From CAVQBP01 sp963740945 (lineage in GTDB: Bacteria; Bacteroidota; Ignavibacteria; Ignavibacteriales; Ignavibacteriaceae): DNA of 64,000 nucleotides. The translations under genes were made by a program, and so were the position numbers. Shown here piece after piece: positions 9,130-18,061 of the stretch (within the stretch, counting starts at the first letter, position 1; each line of letters begins with the position of its first letter). The stretch lies in the NCBI GenBank assembly GCA_963740945.1, contig CAVUGE010000021.1, forward strand, positions 1 to 64,000. The letters are read 5' to 3'. The notes below the pieces were generated by a model. The model saw only the letters and a list, made by a program, of their open reading frames with translations. It did no database searches and was not told the origin of the DNA.

Positions 9130-10407
9130 TTGAAAAATGCATCTAAAATTTGGGGTTATTTTATCATTCTTTTGATAATTTTCAGTTCTTCTGCTTTTTC
9201 GAAGACATTTGTTGAATTTAATATTCAGCAATCTGATTCAATGCAATTGATTGCCCAGTATAGTCTTTTCTCAGAATATTATAAAAATAAAGATTACGCA
9301 AGTGCATTACCATACGGGTGGAAAGTAATTGTCATGGACCCGGTAAAATTTAATAAATGGATTTATTACAAAATGGAAGATGCACTCTGGAAAATTCACG
9401 ATTCTACCGGTATTTCACCTGAATTGAAGAAAGAGGCTCAGGATTCTATACTTACATTTTATAATTATGCAATAAATTACTATCCGGAAGATAGGGGATA
9501 TTTTGAAGCCAGAGAAGCATATGTTGAACAAAACTGGCTAAATAAAAGCGCAGATTCGGTTATAGCCTTGTATGAACAGGCCATAAAAGATAATCCTAAA
9601 CTCCCATCTTATTATTATAATTTATTGGGTATCCTGTATAAAGACAATATGTCGGCAAATAATGATTATCAAACAAAGGCAATCGATTTATACAATAAAT
9701 TAATCGAAAGAGAACCGAATAATGATGTATGGACTGAAAGTCTTAAGGGATTAGCTAAAGATCCGGAGCAATTATTATCAATATTAAAACAGACATGGGA
9801 AAGGGATAAAGATAATCTTGCTAAGGCCTGGCAATATGCATCAATGGCTATTAGTAGTGGTAAATATCCTGAAGCAATAGAAATGCTTGAATTTCTTACT
9901 CAGAAATCTCCGGAAACAGTAAATTATTGGAATCAGCTTGCAACTGCCTATCAGAAAACCGATCAATTAAAAAAAGCAGAAGATGCTTATAAAAAATTAA
10001 TTCAATTGGAACCTAATAATAAAAATCATTATTTGAACCTTGGAATTGTTTATAAGGATGAGAAACAATTGGCTGCAGCAAGAACACAATATGAAAAAGC
10101 TAGCAAAGTCGGCAATGACTGGGGTCTGCCTATTTTCTATGAAGGTTTATTATATGAACAGGCAGCCAGGGATTGCGGTACGTTTGATTTTAACGCTAAG
10201 GTCGTCTATCAACTTGCAGTAGATACATATAGAAGAGCCGCAAGTGCAGATAATACTGCTACTCAAGCTCAAGAAAGGGTCACTGCCTTAAAAGACTCAG
10301 TACCAACACAGGAAGATTACTTCTTCAGGGGGCTAAAGTCGGGTCAGTCTATTCCTATAACTGGTGATTGTTACAGCTGGATTGATAGAAGTATAACGGT
10401 TCCATAA
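9130..10407 (+). CDS. Exported tetratricopeptide-repeat protein
   Basis: The start is placed at TTG 9130, which has GAGGG about 6 bases upstream and gives an N-terminal hydrophobic segment (WGYFIILLIIFSSSAFS). The longer frame from 9049 would overlap the barrel gene and spoil the signal. The body holds TPR units at about residues 160-350, for instance NYWNQLATAYQKTDQLKKAEDAYKKL and the next NHYLNLGIVYKDEKQ. The C-terminus has CGTFDFNAKVVYQLAVDTYRRA. The role is probably scaffolding in the periplasm next to the barrel and lipoprotein, but the partner is unknown. The gene is closed by the terminator at 10457. Confidence 0.8.
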   Translation: MKNASKIWGYFIILLIIFSSSAFSKTFVEFNIQQSDSMQLIAQYSLFSEYYKNKDYASALPYGWKVIVMDPVKFNKWIYYKMEDALWKIHDSTGISPELKKEAQDSILTFYNYAINYYPEDRGYFEAREAYVEQNWLNKSADSVIALYEQAIKDNPKLPSYYYNLLGILYKDNMSANNDYQTKAIDLYNKLIEREPNNDVWTESLKGLAKDPEQLLSILKQTWERDKDNLAKAWQYASMAISSGKYPEAIEMLEFLTQKSPETVNYWNQLATAYQKTDQLKKAEDAYKKLIQLEPNNKNHYLNLGIVYKDEKQLAAARTQYEKASKVGNDWGLPIFYEGLLYEQAARDCGTFDFNAKVVYQLAVDTYRRAASADNTATQAQERVTALKDSVPTQEDYFFRGLKSGQSIPITGDCYSWIDRSITVP

Positions 10408-10456
10408 ATAAGGTTCTCTCTATACACGAAAAAATATCATATTTAATTTTATAATG

Positions 10457-10489
10457 AGGTTTCAGAATTACTCTGAAACCTTTCTTTTT
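10457..10489 (+). terminator. Rho-independent terminator after the TPR gene
   Basis: A perfect 10-bp stem (AGGTTTCAGA / TCTGAAACCT) with a 5-base loop is followed by TTCTTTTT. It lies 50 bases after the TPR stop and 100 bases before glyA, ending the glgA-to-TPR transcript. Confidence 0.88.
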
Positions 10490-10591
10490 CATATTCGTTC
10501 TTGAATTCTTTTAGTGGTTAAATTTCATTTCATATTCCTTTTTAGTTAATTTTAATATATGAATTAAATTTCAAATAAAATAAAGAGATAA

Positions 10592-11887
10592 ATGTTCAAG
10601 CAATTAAAAGAAGATCAAGAAATATTTAAAGTATTAAATCTGGAATTAAGTCGTCAGCAGGAATTCCTTGAATTAATAGCTTCTGAGAATTTTGTTAGTC
10701 AGGCAGTTTTGGAGGCAGCAGGTACAGTACTGACAAATAAATATGCGGAAGGATATCCCGGAAAAAGATACTATGGGGGATGTGAGTATGTTGATATGGC
10801 GGAAAATATAGCCCGCGAAAGATTAAAAAAATTGTTTAACGCAGAATATGTAAATGTACAGCCTCATAGTGGTTCTCAAGCTAACATGGCAGTTTACATG
10901 ACTTTACTAGAACCAGGAGACAAGATATTAGGGCTGAGCTTAGCTCATGGAGGACATCTAACACATGGTTCTCCTGTTAATTTTTCAGGAAAACTTTATC
11001 GAGCCATAGGTTATACTTTAAATAAAGAGACTAAGACTTTAGATTACAATATCATAAATGATTTAGCCCAAAAAGAAAAACCGAAAATAATAGTTACCGG
11101 AGCCAGTGCTTATTCAAGGGAATGGGACTATAAAAAGTTTAGGGAAATTGCTGATTCGATTGGCGCATTTTTAGTTTGCGATATGGCTCATCCCGCCGGA
11201 CTTATTGCTAAAGGATTGTTAGATAACCCTCTTCCTTATTGTGATGTCGTAACTTCGACTACTCATAAAACTTTAAGGGGTCCGCGCGGTGGAATTATCC
11301 TCATTGGAAAAGATAAAGAAAACAGGCTTGGTATTAAAACACCTAAAGGTGACAGAACTAAGATGATGTCCGAACTTATTGACTCCTCAGTTATGCCCGG
11401 TATCCAGGGAGGCCCTTTAATGCACATAATCATGGCAAAGGCTGTTGCTTTTGGTGAAGCTCTGGAAGAATCATTTACAGATTATGCCAAACAAATCATC
11501 AGGAATGCAAAAGCACTTGCTAATGAGCTAATTAAATTTGAATTTAATATTATATCTGATGGAACGGATAATCATTTGATGCTTATTGATTTGACTAACA
11601 AGAATATAACTGGAAAACAAGCTGAAAATGCTCTTGGAGAAGCGGGAATTACTGTAAATAAAAATATGGTTCCTTTTGATGAAAGGAGTCCGTTTGTTAC
11701 AAGTGGAATTAGGATCGGTACTCCAGCTGCAACAACAAGGGGGATGAAAGAAGAAGAAATGAAGAAAATTGCCAGCTTAATAAATAGAGTGATAGATAAA
11801 GTAGATGATAAAAAGTCATTAATTGAGATCAAAGAAGAAGTGAAAAAACTTTGTTCTAATTTTCCATTATACCCGGATTTAAATTAA
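10592..11887 (+). CDS. glyA: Serine hydroxymethyltransferase
   Basis: GlyA interconverts serine and glycine with transfer of the C1 unit to tetrahydrofolate (PLP enzyme, cytoplasm). The protein is 431 residues. Signatures are LIASENFVS (residues 28-36), NKYAEGYPGKRYYGG near 50, NVQPHSGSQANMAVY near 90, CDMAHPAGLIAKG near 198, and the PLP-lysine region VTSTTHKTLRGPRGG near 225 with the Schiff-base Lys. The gene opens a new transcription unit after a strong terminator and is followed by tatC after 10 bases. No glycine riboswitch is visible upstream. Confidence 0.97.
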   Translation: MFKQLKEDQEIFKVLNLELSRQQEFLELIASENFVSQAVLEAAGTVLTNKYAEGYPGKRYYGGCEYVDMAENIARERLKKLFNAEYVNVQPHSGSQANMAVYMTLLEPGDKILGLSLAHGGHLTHGSPVNFSGKLYRAIGYTLNKETKTLDYNIINDLAQKEKPKIIVTGASAYSREWDYKKFREIADSIGAFLVCDMAHPAGLIAKGLLDNPLPYCDVVTSTTHKTLRGPRGGIILIGKDKENRLGIKTPKGDRTKMMSELIDSSVMPGIQGGPLMHIIMAKAVAFGEALEESFTDYAKQIIRNAKALANELIKFEFNIISDGTDNHLMLIDLTNKNITGKQAENALGEAGITVNKNMVPFDERSPFVTSGIRIGTPAATTRGMKEEEMKKIASLINRVIDKVDDKKSLIEIKEEVKKLCSNFPLYPDLN

Positions 11888-11897
11888 TTCTAATATC

Positions 11898-12665
11898 GTG
11901 GCCTCTCAAGATACTATTAACCAAAATGAAATTGAGAATGAGGAGGAAAAATCCGGTGCGGAAATGACTTTCCTCGAACATCTCGAAGAATTGAGATGGA
12001 GAATAATTTATTCATTAATAGGACTTGTAGCTGGAACAATCCTTTGCTGGATATTTATAGATTATTTGGTTGATGTTGTACTACTCAAACCAGCCCGCGA
12101 TGCGGGAGCTCCTCTGCAAAATCTGAAACCTTTCGGACAATTATTCCTATTTTTCGAAATCGCAGTTATAGGGGGAATAGTTATAAGCATTCCTAATATT
12201 TTTTATCAATTCTGGAAGTTTATTGCTCCAGCATTGAAAAGAAATGAAAGGAAATATATTTTCTCAATCGTTATTTTTTCGTCGTTCTGTTTTTTAACTG
12301 GAATTGTTTTTGCATATTACGGGATGCTCCCGTTAACGCTAAAATTTGCAACACAATTCGGTTCATCTGCGATTAAAAACGAGTTTGCAATCGATGAATA
12401 TTTTAATATAATTATCAGCGTAATGCTGGCTGCAGGAGTTGTGTTTGAACTTCCCATGATCTCCTTCTTCTTAACAAAATTAGGAATATTAACACCCAAA
12501 TTCATGATTAAATATAGAAAACATGCAATAGTTATAATTATGATATTGGCTGCTGTATTAACTCCCGGAACTGATCCGGTCTCTCAGATCGTGTTAGCAA
12601 TTCCATTGGTTTTATTATATGAAATAAGTATATTTATTTCGAAACTTTCCTTAAGAAAAAATTGA
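11898..12665 (+). CDS. tatC: Twin-arginine translocase subunit TatC
   Basis: TatC is the multi-spanning receptor of the Tat pathway, which binds twin-arginine signal peptides of folded exported proteins. The gene starts with GTG 10 bases after glyA. After an acidic N-tail come MTFLEHLEELRWRIIYS (about residues 23-39, the conserved cytoplasmic start of TatC), six hydrophobic segments, FWKFIAPALKRNERKYI near 104-120 and ILAAVLTPGTDPVSQIVLAIP near 214-235. The 255-residue length is normal. No tatA is present here. The stop overlaps the next start as TTGA. Confidence 0.96.
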   Translation: MASQDTINQNEIENEEEKSGAEMTFLEHLEELRWRIIYSLIGLVAGTILCWIFIDYLVDVVLLKPARDAGAPLQNLKPFGQLFLFFEIAVIGGIVISIPNIFYQFWKFIAPALKRNERKYIFSIVIFSSFCFLTGIVFAYYGMLPLTLKFATQFGSSAIKNEFAIDEYFNIIISVMLAAGVVFELPMISFFLTKLGILTPKFMIKYRKHAIVIIMILAAVLTPGTDPVSQIVLAIPLVLLYEISIFISKLSLRKN

Positions 12666-13642
12666 TTAGTAAAGGTATCTCTCAAATAAGCCAGCCGATA
12701 GATTCCGAATTAAAAGAATTTAACGAAATATTTAAACAATCAATGAAGTCCAAGATTGGCCTTGTTGATTTAATTGCCCGATATATCCTTAGACAAAAGG
12801 GGAAGAAAATTCGGCCGCTTTTAGTATTATTGACAGCTAAAGTTGCCGGCGGAATAAATGAGCGGACATACCGTGGTGCAGTTCTAGTAGAACTGCTTCA
12901 TACCGCCACTTTAGTGCATGATGATGTAGTTGACAATGCCGATAAAAGGAGGGGATTCTGGTCTATCAATGCTATTTTCAAAAACAAGGCTGCAGTTTTA
13001 ATGGGTGATTACCTCTTATCGCGCGGATTGATGATAGCAGTTGAAGGTAAAGATTATGATTTTCTCAGTGTAATTACAAATACAGTAAAGAGAATGTCTG
13101 AAGGCGAACTACTTCAAATACAGAAAACCAGGAAGTTAAATATCGATGAAGAAACATATTTCAAGATAATTTCGGACAAAACTGCTTCTCTTCTTGAAAC
13201 TTGCTGCCAGATAGGCGCCTTAAGCGCTTCGAATAATATCGAACAACATGAAGCTATGAAAAATTTTGGTACAAATTTGGGGATAGCTTTTCAGATTAGA
13301 GATGATATTCTGGATTATGATGGGGCTGCCAGTCTTACAGGTAAACCTATAGGAGGAGATATAAAAGAGAAAAAAATAACATTACCTCTTATATATTCTT
13401 TGAACCAGGTGAATAAAGAAGAAGCAAATGATATTAAAAAATTAATCAAAAACGGCAACAAAAAAGAAAATATTCAAAAAGTCATAGGGTTTGTCCGTCA
13501 GAATCGAGGCATTGAATATGCCCTGGAAACTGCTTCCAGTTACTCATTAAAAGCCAAAGAATCACTTCAGATATTTCCTGATTCCGCTGTACGAATGTCT
13601 CTCGAGGCTCTTGTAGATTTTGTAATAAATCGAAAGAATTAG
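12662..13642 (+). CDS. Polyprenyl diphosphate synthase (trans, long-chain type)
   Basis: This is an all-alpha prenyltransferase (326 aa) that condenses isopentenyl diphosphate onto an allylic primer to make a quinone side chain or similar polyprenyl chain. Both Asp-rich motifs are present: DDVVD at residues 87-91 (first, with LLHTATLVHDD) and IRDDILDYDG near 214 (second, after GIAFQ). KKIRPLLVLL at 49-58 binds IPP. Small residues before the first motif (TATLVH) favour a long product, so octaprenyl/heptaprenyl is more likely than farnesyl. The start is TTG, overlapping the tatC stop by three bases. It converges with prfC. Confidence 0.9.
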   Translation: MISKGISQISQPIDSELKEFNEIFKQSMKSKIGLVDLIARYILRQKGKKIRPLLVLLTAKVAGGINERTYRGAVLVELLHTATLVHDDVVDNADKRRGFWSINAIFKNKAAVLMGDYLLSRGLMIAVEGKDYDFLSVITNTVKRMSEGELLQIQKTRKLNIDEETYFKIISDKTASLLETCCQIGALSASNNIEQHEAMKNFGTNLGIAFQIRDDILDYDGAASLTGKPIGGDIKEKKITLPLIYSLNQVNKEEANDIKKLIKNGNKKENIQKVIGFVRQNRGIEYALETASSYSLKAKESLQIFPDSAVRMSLEALVDFVINRKN

Positions 13643-13803
13643 CTGTTATCCGGATGCCTGGATTTCCCTATAATTTTTTTATTAAATGAATATAAACCTT
13701 CAATTATAAACGGAGTAAGGAAAATTAAAGGGAATATATATTCAGATCTTTTTATAAATCCTACCAGCCAATCCCCCTCGATAGTATCGAAAATATTGCA
13801 AGC
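13639..13803 (-). other. Open frame continuing in phase beyond the prfC stop
   Basis: Directly after the prfC TAG the same frame stays open for about 54 codons, to a TAA at 13639-13641. The conceptual peptide contains GDWLVGFIKRSEYIFPLIF and TPFIIEGLYSF, which looks like a membrane segment. It has no ATG, GTG or TTG in frame (an ATT at 13792-13794 is the nearest candidate), and it overlaps the end of the polyprenyl synthase gene by four bases. It may be a small membrane protein with an unusual start, a remnant of a decayed gene, or chance. PrfC itself has normal length without it. Confidence 0.3.
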
Positions 13804-15426
13804 CTAACTGCCCGTCTTCTTTAACTCCGTTAATGTTCTTTCAAATGGCACATCATTCAAATCAACATTTGGATTTTTTTCCTTAAAATAATTAAGTGAC
13901 CATTCACTGGTAAAAAGGATTACTTCTCTTTCTTCAGTGTCATAAGCCCATGCAGCTCCTGCCGGAAGTATAATCCCGCTTCTCAATTGTTCTTCAATTT
14001 CAGGCGAAATCCACCTGCAAATTTTCCAGTTTGTTTGTTCCAATCTCGATTCCGCTCCATACTCGTCCTGGAGCCTATATTGTACTACTTCAAACTGCAA
14101 TGGACCGACTGCACCAAGAAGGGGTATCTTTTGTGCGGAATTTTTCAAATAAAAGGACTGAACAACACCTTCCTGTAAAAGCTGGTCAAGTCCGTCTCTG
14201 AATTTTTTATAATTAGAGGGGTTTGGATTATGCATAAAAACAAAATATTCAGGAGCAAATTTAGGGATTTCATTATAAATAATATTTGAGTCATCTGTTA
14301 TTGTATCTCCAATTCCGAAATTCGAATTACCAATAAAACCAATAATATCTCCAGCAAAAGCTTCATCGACAGTTTCTCTTTCCTGACCAAACAATTTTTG
14401 TGAGTTGGAGAGTCTTATTTTTCTTCCTGTTTTTGGATGAAAAGCCTGCATATCACGTTGAAATTTTCCTGAGCATACACGCATAAATGCAATTCTATCC
14501 CTATGTTTCGGATCCATATTTGCCTGTATTTTAAATATGAATCCGGAGAACCTTTGATCTTCAGGCATTATTTCTCCTTCTGAACTATCTCTTGAAGTAG
14601 GGGGGAGGGCATATTCAAGAAACCCGTTTAGCAACAATTCGATGCCGAAATTATTTACTGCACTCCCAAAGAATACTGGAGTTAATCTACCTTCAATTAC
14701 AGCGTCTTTATTAAATTCTGCGCCGGCAGTTTCAATCATTTCTATTTCTTCAACAAATTTATTATAATTTTCCTCACTTAATCTGTTCTTGACAAAATCA
14801 CCTGCAGGATCATGAATCTCAACAGGAGCTTTAAATGCCCCGCCTGTTGTTTTTTCAAATAAATGCACCTGTTTTGAATGTCGATCATAAACCCCCTTAA
14901 AATCCAATCCGGTGCCTAAGGGGTAGTTCATTGCATAAGAATGAATCCCCAATACACTTTCCAATTCATCCATTAATGCAAGAGGATCAAGTGTTGGCCT
15001 ATCAAGTTTATTCATAAAAGTAAAAATCGGAATTTTCCGCTTTCTGCATACCTCAAAAAGTTTTCTTGTCTGAGCTTCAATACCTTTAGCTGCATCTATA
15101 ACCATAACAACAGAATCAACTGCAGTGAGGACTCTATAAGTATCTTCGGAAAAATCTTCGTGTCCGGGAGTATCGAGTAAATTGATTTTATATCCTTTAT
15201 AATCAAATTGGAGCACGGTTGAACTAATAGAAATTCCTCTTTTCTTTTCCAGTTCCATCCAGTCTGATGTTGCTTTCCTTTGATTTTTTCTAGCAGTAAC
15301 GGACCCAGCCAATTGGACAGCTCCACCGTATAATAATAATTTTTCAGTTAAAGTTGTTTTTCCCGCATCCGGGTGAGAAATAATTGCAAATGTTCTTCTT
15401 CTGTTTATTTCTTTTAAATTGCTCAT
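13804..15426 (-). CDS. prfC: Peptide chain release factor 3
   Basis: RF3 is a translational GTPase that ejects RF1/RF2 from the ribosome after peptide release. The protein has 540 residues, close to the usual length. The P-loop is IISHPDAGKTTLTEKLL (about 14-30), the switch region includes EKKRGISISSTVLQF, G3 is LLDTPGHEDFSEDTYR near 86-101, and G4 is FMNKLDRP near 140. The RF3-specific insert and C-terminal domain follow (MRVCSGKFQRDM, LGAVGPLQFEVVQYRL). The frame stays open beyond the TAG (listed separately). A 366-base upstream region separates it from the next plus-strand microprotein gene. Confidence 0.96.
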   Translation of the reverse strand: MSNLKEINRRRTFAIISHPDAGKTTLTEKLLLYGGAVQLAGSVTARKNQRKATSDWMELEKKRGISISSTVLQFDYKGYKINLLDTPGHEDFSEDTYRVLTAVDSVVMVIDAAKGIEAQTRKLFEVCRKRKIPIFTFMNKLDRPTLDPLALMDELESVLGIHSYAMNYPLGTGLDFKGVYDRHSKQVHLFEKTTGGAFKAPVEIHDPAGDFVKNRLSEENYNKFVEEIEMIETAGAEFNKDAVIEGRLTPVFFGSAVNNFGIELLLNGFLEYALPPTSRDSSEGEIMPEDQRFSGFIFKIQANMDPKHRDRIAFMRVCSGKFQRDMQAFHPKTGRKIRLSNSQKLFGQERETVDEAFAGDIIGFIGNSNFGIGDTITDDSNIIYNEIPKFAPEYFVFMHNPNPSNYKKFRDGLDQLLQEGVVQSFYLKNSAQKIPLLGAVGPLQFEVVQYRLQDEYGAESRLEQTNWKICRWISPEIEEQLRSGIILPAGAAWAYDTEEREVILFTSEWSLNYFKEKNPNVDLNDVPFERTLTELKKTGS

Positions 15427-15792
15427 TGGTTACTTTTATTTTTGATTAAAAAATGGATTGAAAAAATAAGAAGAGAATTCTAGTGAAAGAATTCACGCAT
15501 AAGATATGTACAAAGAGAGGCTTTAAGTAATATTATCTGACTCATTCTTACATAAAATTTTTATTAATTCTATACAAAAATAGTTAAATATTATCAATTT
15601 ACAAAGACTTGATTTATGTAATGGTATGTGGAGCGTATGTGGAATGGATTTATAGCGGATTCATTCTTTTTATTTGTTATCATTAAAATCCATCCTTTAA
15701 TAAGTAGCTTAATTTTAGTTTTGAAATAAAATAAAAACTTCCTTAAGGTTCGGTAATTATATATTAAATGTTTAAATAGAATGATATGATAT
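15427..15792. other. Intergenic region upstream of prfC and the zinc-ribbon microprotein gene
   Basis: This divergent region of 366 bases contains only short local symmetries: GTGAA-AGAA-TTCAC at about 15482-15495, two GAATTC copies 14 bases apart, and ATGGATTT/AAATCCAT arms 34 bases apart (15644-15693). It presumably holds the promoters for prfC and the small gene at 15793, but I could not single out convincing promoter boxes. No further gene is seen. Confidence 0.4.
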
Positions 15793-15954
15793 ATGAAGAA
15801 AAAAGAATGTCCTGCATGTGCTATATATACAGAAGCAGATAAAAAGGTATGTCCTATTTGCGGTTATGAATTTCCACAGGAGCAGCAAGTATTTAAAATA
15901 TTGGTAGCTATTTTGGTAATAGTATTTATAATATTTATTACTTTAAATATATGA
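15793..15954 (+). CDS. Zinc-ribbon, single-pass membrane microprotein
   Basis: This 53-residue small protein starts MKKKECPACAIYTEAD and has two CxxC knuckles (ECPAC and VCPICGYEF) about 11 residues apart. A C-terminal hydrophobic helix follows (about residues 35-52, ILVAILVIVFIIFITL). The layout, a cytoplasmic zinc ribbon followed by a transmembrane tail, recurs in many uncharacterised bacterial microproteins. No Shine-Dalgarno is obvious. The four cysteines in correct spacing and the sharp domain organisation argue for a real gene. Function unknown. Confidence 0.68.
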   Translation: MKKKECPACAIYTEADKKVCPICGYEFPQEQQVFKILVAILVIVFIIFITLNI

Positions 15955-15971
15955 GGCTAAATTATTGTATT

Positions 15972-16358
15972 TCAAATATATGGTGTTGTTTTAGTTAAAC
16001 CTAAATATACTGAAATATCAGGACTTCCATATATTGGTTTATAGGAAATACCAAAGTAAATTAGTGCGGCAATAAAAGCTCCGTTTGATATACGCTGCTC
16101 CGACCATCTTTCAATAGAATGAGCGAGGAAATAGCTGTTAAAATGATATTGTAGATAATTGAAACTTTTAAAGTCTCTTTTTTTAATATTTGTCCTATAT
16201 TTTTCAATCCATTCGCAGCAAATTCTAAATTCATTAAATCCCTTTTCCAATTCGCTCCTATTGTCGAGAAATTGGTCACTATTCCCCAGGCTTTCAAAAC
16301 CTAAGCAAGTGAGGTTTGGTTCTCTCCTTAATATTCCTTTAAATATATCTTCACTCAT
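15972..16358 (-). CDS. Conserved hypothetical protein
   Basis: I cannot name this 128-residue protein. It has a balanced composition and a coherent core: an Arg/Glu/Cys-rich middle (EFRICCEWIEKYRTNIKKRDF), then SYFLAHSIERWSEQRISNGAFIAALIYFGISY and a closing GSPDISVYLGL. The segment ISNGAFIAALIYFG looks like a conserved helix near a short C-terminal strand. No signal peptide or transmembrane helix is evident. It sits 32 bases after a TPR gene on the same strand and probably shares its transcript. The only start evidence is the ATG at 16358, without a clear ribosome binding site. Confidence 0.6.
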   Translation of the reverse strand: MSEDIFKGILRREPNLTCLGFESLGNSDQFLDNRSELEKGFNEFRICCEWIEKYRTNIKKRDFKSFNYLQYHFNSYFLAHSIERWSEQRISNGAFIAALIYFGISYKPIYGSPDISVYLGLTKTTPYI

Positions 16359-16390
16359 AATTTTTAATTATTAAAGTTGATAAATAATAG

Positions 16391-16762
16391 TTAATTACAA
16401 TAACCCTTATTAACATCATAAGTTTTGAAGCAGCCCAATTTTGCGGCTATAACAAAATCAATTCTGCCGTTTTCTTTATCTCCTTTATTAAATTTTATTA
16501 AACCTCTGTTATGATAAGCTTCCGCGAGCTTAGGATTTAGTATTATCGCCTGATTATAATCATTGAGAGCATTCTCATAATCCTCAAGGATGAATTTTAC
16601 GTTTCCTCTTTTATAGAATGCCTCTGCAAAATCCGGATTCAGTTCTATCGACTTAGTAAAATAGGATATTGCAATATCATAATTTATCAGAAGTTTTTCA
16701 AGGTTCCCCCTGTTAAAAAATTCAATTGATTTTTGAATAGATTCATTTTCATTATTCTTCAT
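16391..16762 (-). CDS. TPR repeat protein
   Basis: This short soluble protein (123 aa) is made of about three TPR units: residues 11-44, 45-78 (AEAFYKRGNVKFILEDYENALNDY is the pattern) and 79-112 (AEAYHNRGLIKFNKGDKENG). There is no signal peptide. GGAGG sits 9 bases before the ATG, a strong start. The C-terminal tail DVNKGYCN resembles ends of other stand-alone TPR proteins in this phylum. Probably a protein-protein adaptor; the partner is unknown, perhaps the unknown protein encoded 32 bases downstream. Confidence 0.8.
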   Translation of the reverse strand: MKNNENESIQKSIEFFNRGNLEKLLINYDIAISYFTKSIELNPDFAEAFYKRGNVKFILEDYENALNDYNQAIILNPKLAEAYHNRGLIKFNKGDKENGRIDFVIAAKLGCFKTYDVNKGYCN

Positions 16763-17164
16763 TTATAATTTCCTCCAATTCAGGATATTCATTATTCCCT
16801 AATTAAGGGATGGAGGGAAGATATTATAATTGTTATTGTTTAATTTTAATAATTGTCTACTTGCTCTCTTGAAATTAAATCTGCTTAATTGAATAAATTT
16901 TTGAACTTTTTACTGTTATAGACAAAGTATATGCCATTATAAATATTGAGGAAATTAGGTTTTAATAAACAGTATAGTTTTTTAGTCTGTTTCAAAATGG
17001 AAGGAAACTTATTAAATGTATCATATATTAGTAGTATTTAATGAGATATTGTGATTTTATTTAATGAGTCTTTTTAGAGCAAAATTAAAATGATTATATT
17101 TGAATAAAGGATCGACACATTCTTTGCTTAAAAATATTTTTATATCATTTAATCATTATTTGCT
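16763..17164. other. Intergenic region upstream of purC
   Basis: This is a 402-base AT-rich divergent spacer between a minus-strand TPR gene and purC. I see no ORF, tRNA, strong hairpin or purine-riboswitch core. It presumably carries promoters for both sides. Confidence 0.4.
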
Positions 17165-18061
17165 ATGAAAACTAAAGTTATATTAAAAACGGACTTTCCT
17201 AATTTAAAACTGACAAAACGGGGTAAAGTAAGAGATATCTATGATGTCGGAGAATATTATTTAATCGTATCGACGGATAGACTTTCTGCTTTTGATGTAA
17301 TTATGTCTCAGGGTATTCCCTATAAGGGGAAAGTTTTAACTAAAATATCAAGGTTTTGGTTTGATTATACAGGGGATATTGTCTCAAATCATATTATTAG
17401 TACTATGGTGAAAGATTTCCCATCTGAATGTCATGAATATTCTGATGAACTGGAAGGCAGATCCATGCTGGTAAAAAAAGCTGAAGTTATACCTATAGAG
17501 AGTATAGTTAGAGGTTATATTACCGGGTCAGGGTGGAATGATTATAAAAAAACCGGAGAAATTTCCGGAATAAAATTACCTGAAGGCCTGCAGGAATCTC
17601 AAAAGTTTGCTGAACCTATTTTTACTCCTTCTACGAAAGCCGAAGTGGGTATTCATGATGAAAACATTTCACTACAAGAGGCAGAGAATATAGCTGATAA
17701 AGAAACTCTCCAGATAATAAAGAAATATACTCTTGAAATTTATTCGAAAGCAGCTGAATTCGCACTTAAGAAAGGAATCATAATAGCAGATACAAAAATG
17801 GAATTCGGTTTATATAATAATGAAGTTATATTAGTTGATGAACTGCTTACTCCCGATTCATCGCGTTTTTGGCCGAAAGATAAATATGAAGTTGGCAGAA
17901 CCCAACAAAGCTACGATAAGCAGTTTGTTAGGGATTATCTTCTTTCCATTAATTTTAATAAACAACCTCCGCCGCCAACCCTGCCGGATGATGTAATAAA
18001 TAAAACGAGCGAAAAGTATATTGATGTACTTTACCAGTTAACAGGAGAAAAAATAACCTAA
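17165..18061 (+). CDS. purC: Phosphoribosylaminoimidazole-succinocarboxamide synthase
   Basis: SAICAR synthetase joins aspartate to CAIR using ATP in de novo purine synthesis. The 298-residue form is the longer (eukaryote-like, Bacteroidota-type) version. Landmarks are KLTKRGKVRDIYDVG near 16-30, STDRLSAFDVIM near 37-48, PIESIVRGYITGSGW near 111-125, TPSTKAEVGIHDENIS near 153-168, and LVDELLTPDSSRFW near 221-234. The stop is adjacent to the next ATG. No other pur genes are in the window. Confidence 0.97.
   Translation: MKTKVILKTDFPNLKLTKRGKVRDIYDVGEYYLIVSTDRLSAFDVIMSQGIPYKGKVLTKISRFWFDYTGDIVSNHIISTMVKDFPSECHEYSDELEGRSMLVKKAEVIPIESIVRGYITGSGWNDYKKTGEISGIKLPEGLQESQKFAEPIFTPSTKAEVGIHDENISLQEAENIADKETLQIIKKYTLEIYSKAAEFALKKGIIIADTKMEFGLYNNEVILVDELLTPDSSRFWPKDKYEVGRTQQSYDKQFVRDYLLSINFNKQPPPPTLPDDVINKTSEKYIDVLYQLTGEKIT

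Noticed and set aside
15476..15495. Two GAATTC sites 14 bases apart
   Set aside because: Short restriction-type palindromes are expected by chance in AT-rich DNA.
16763..17164. Purine riboswitch upstream of purC
   Set aside because: No recognisable three-stem aptamer core or conserved loop sequences in the spacer.
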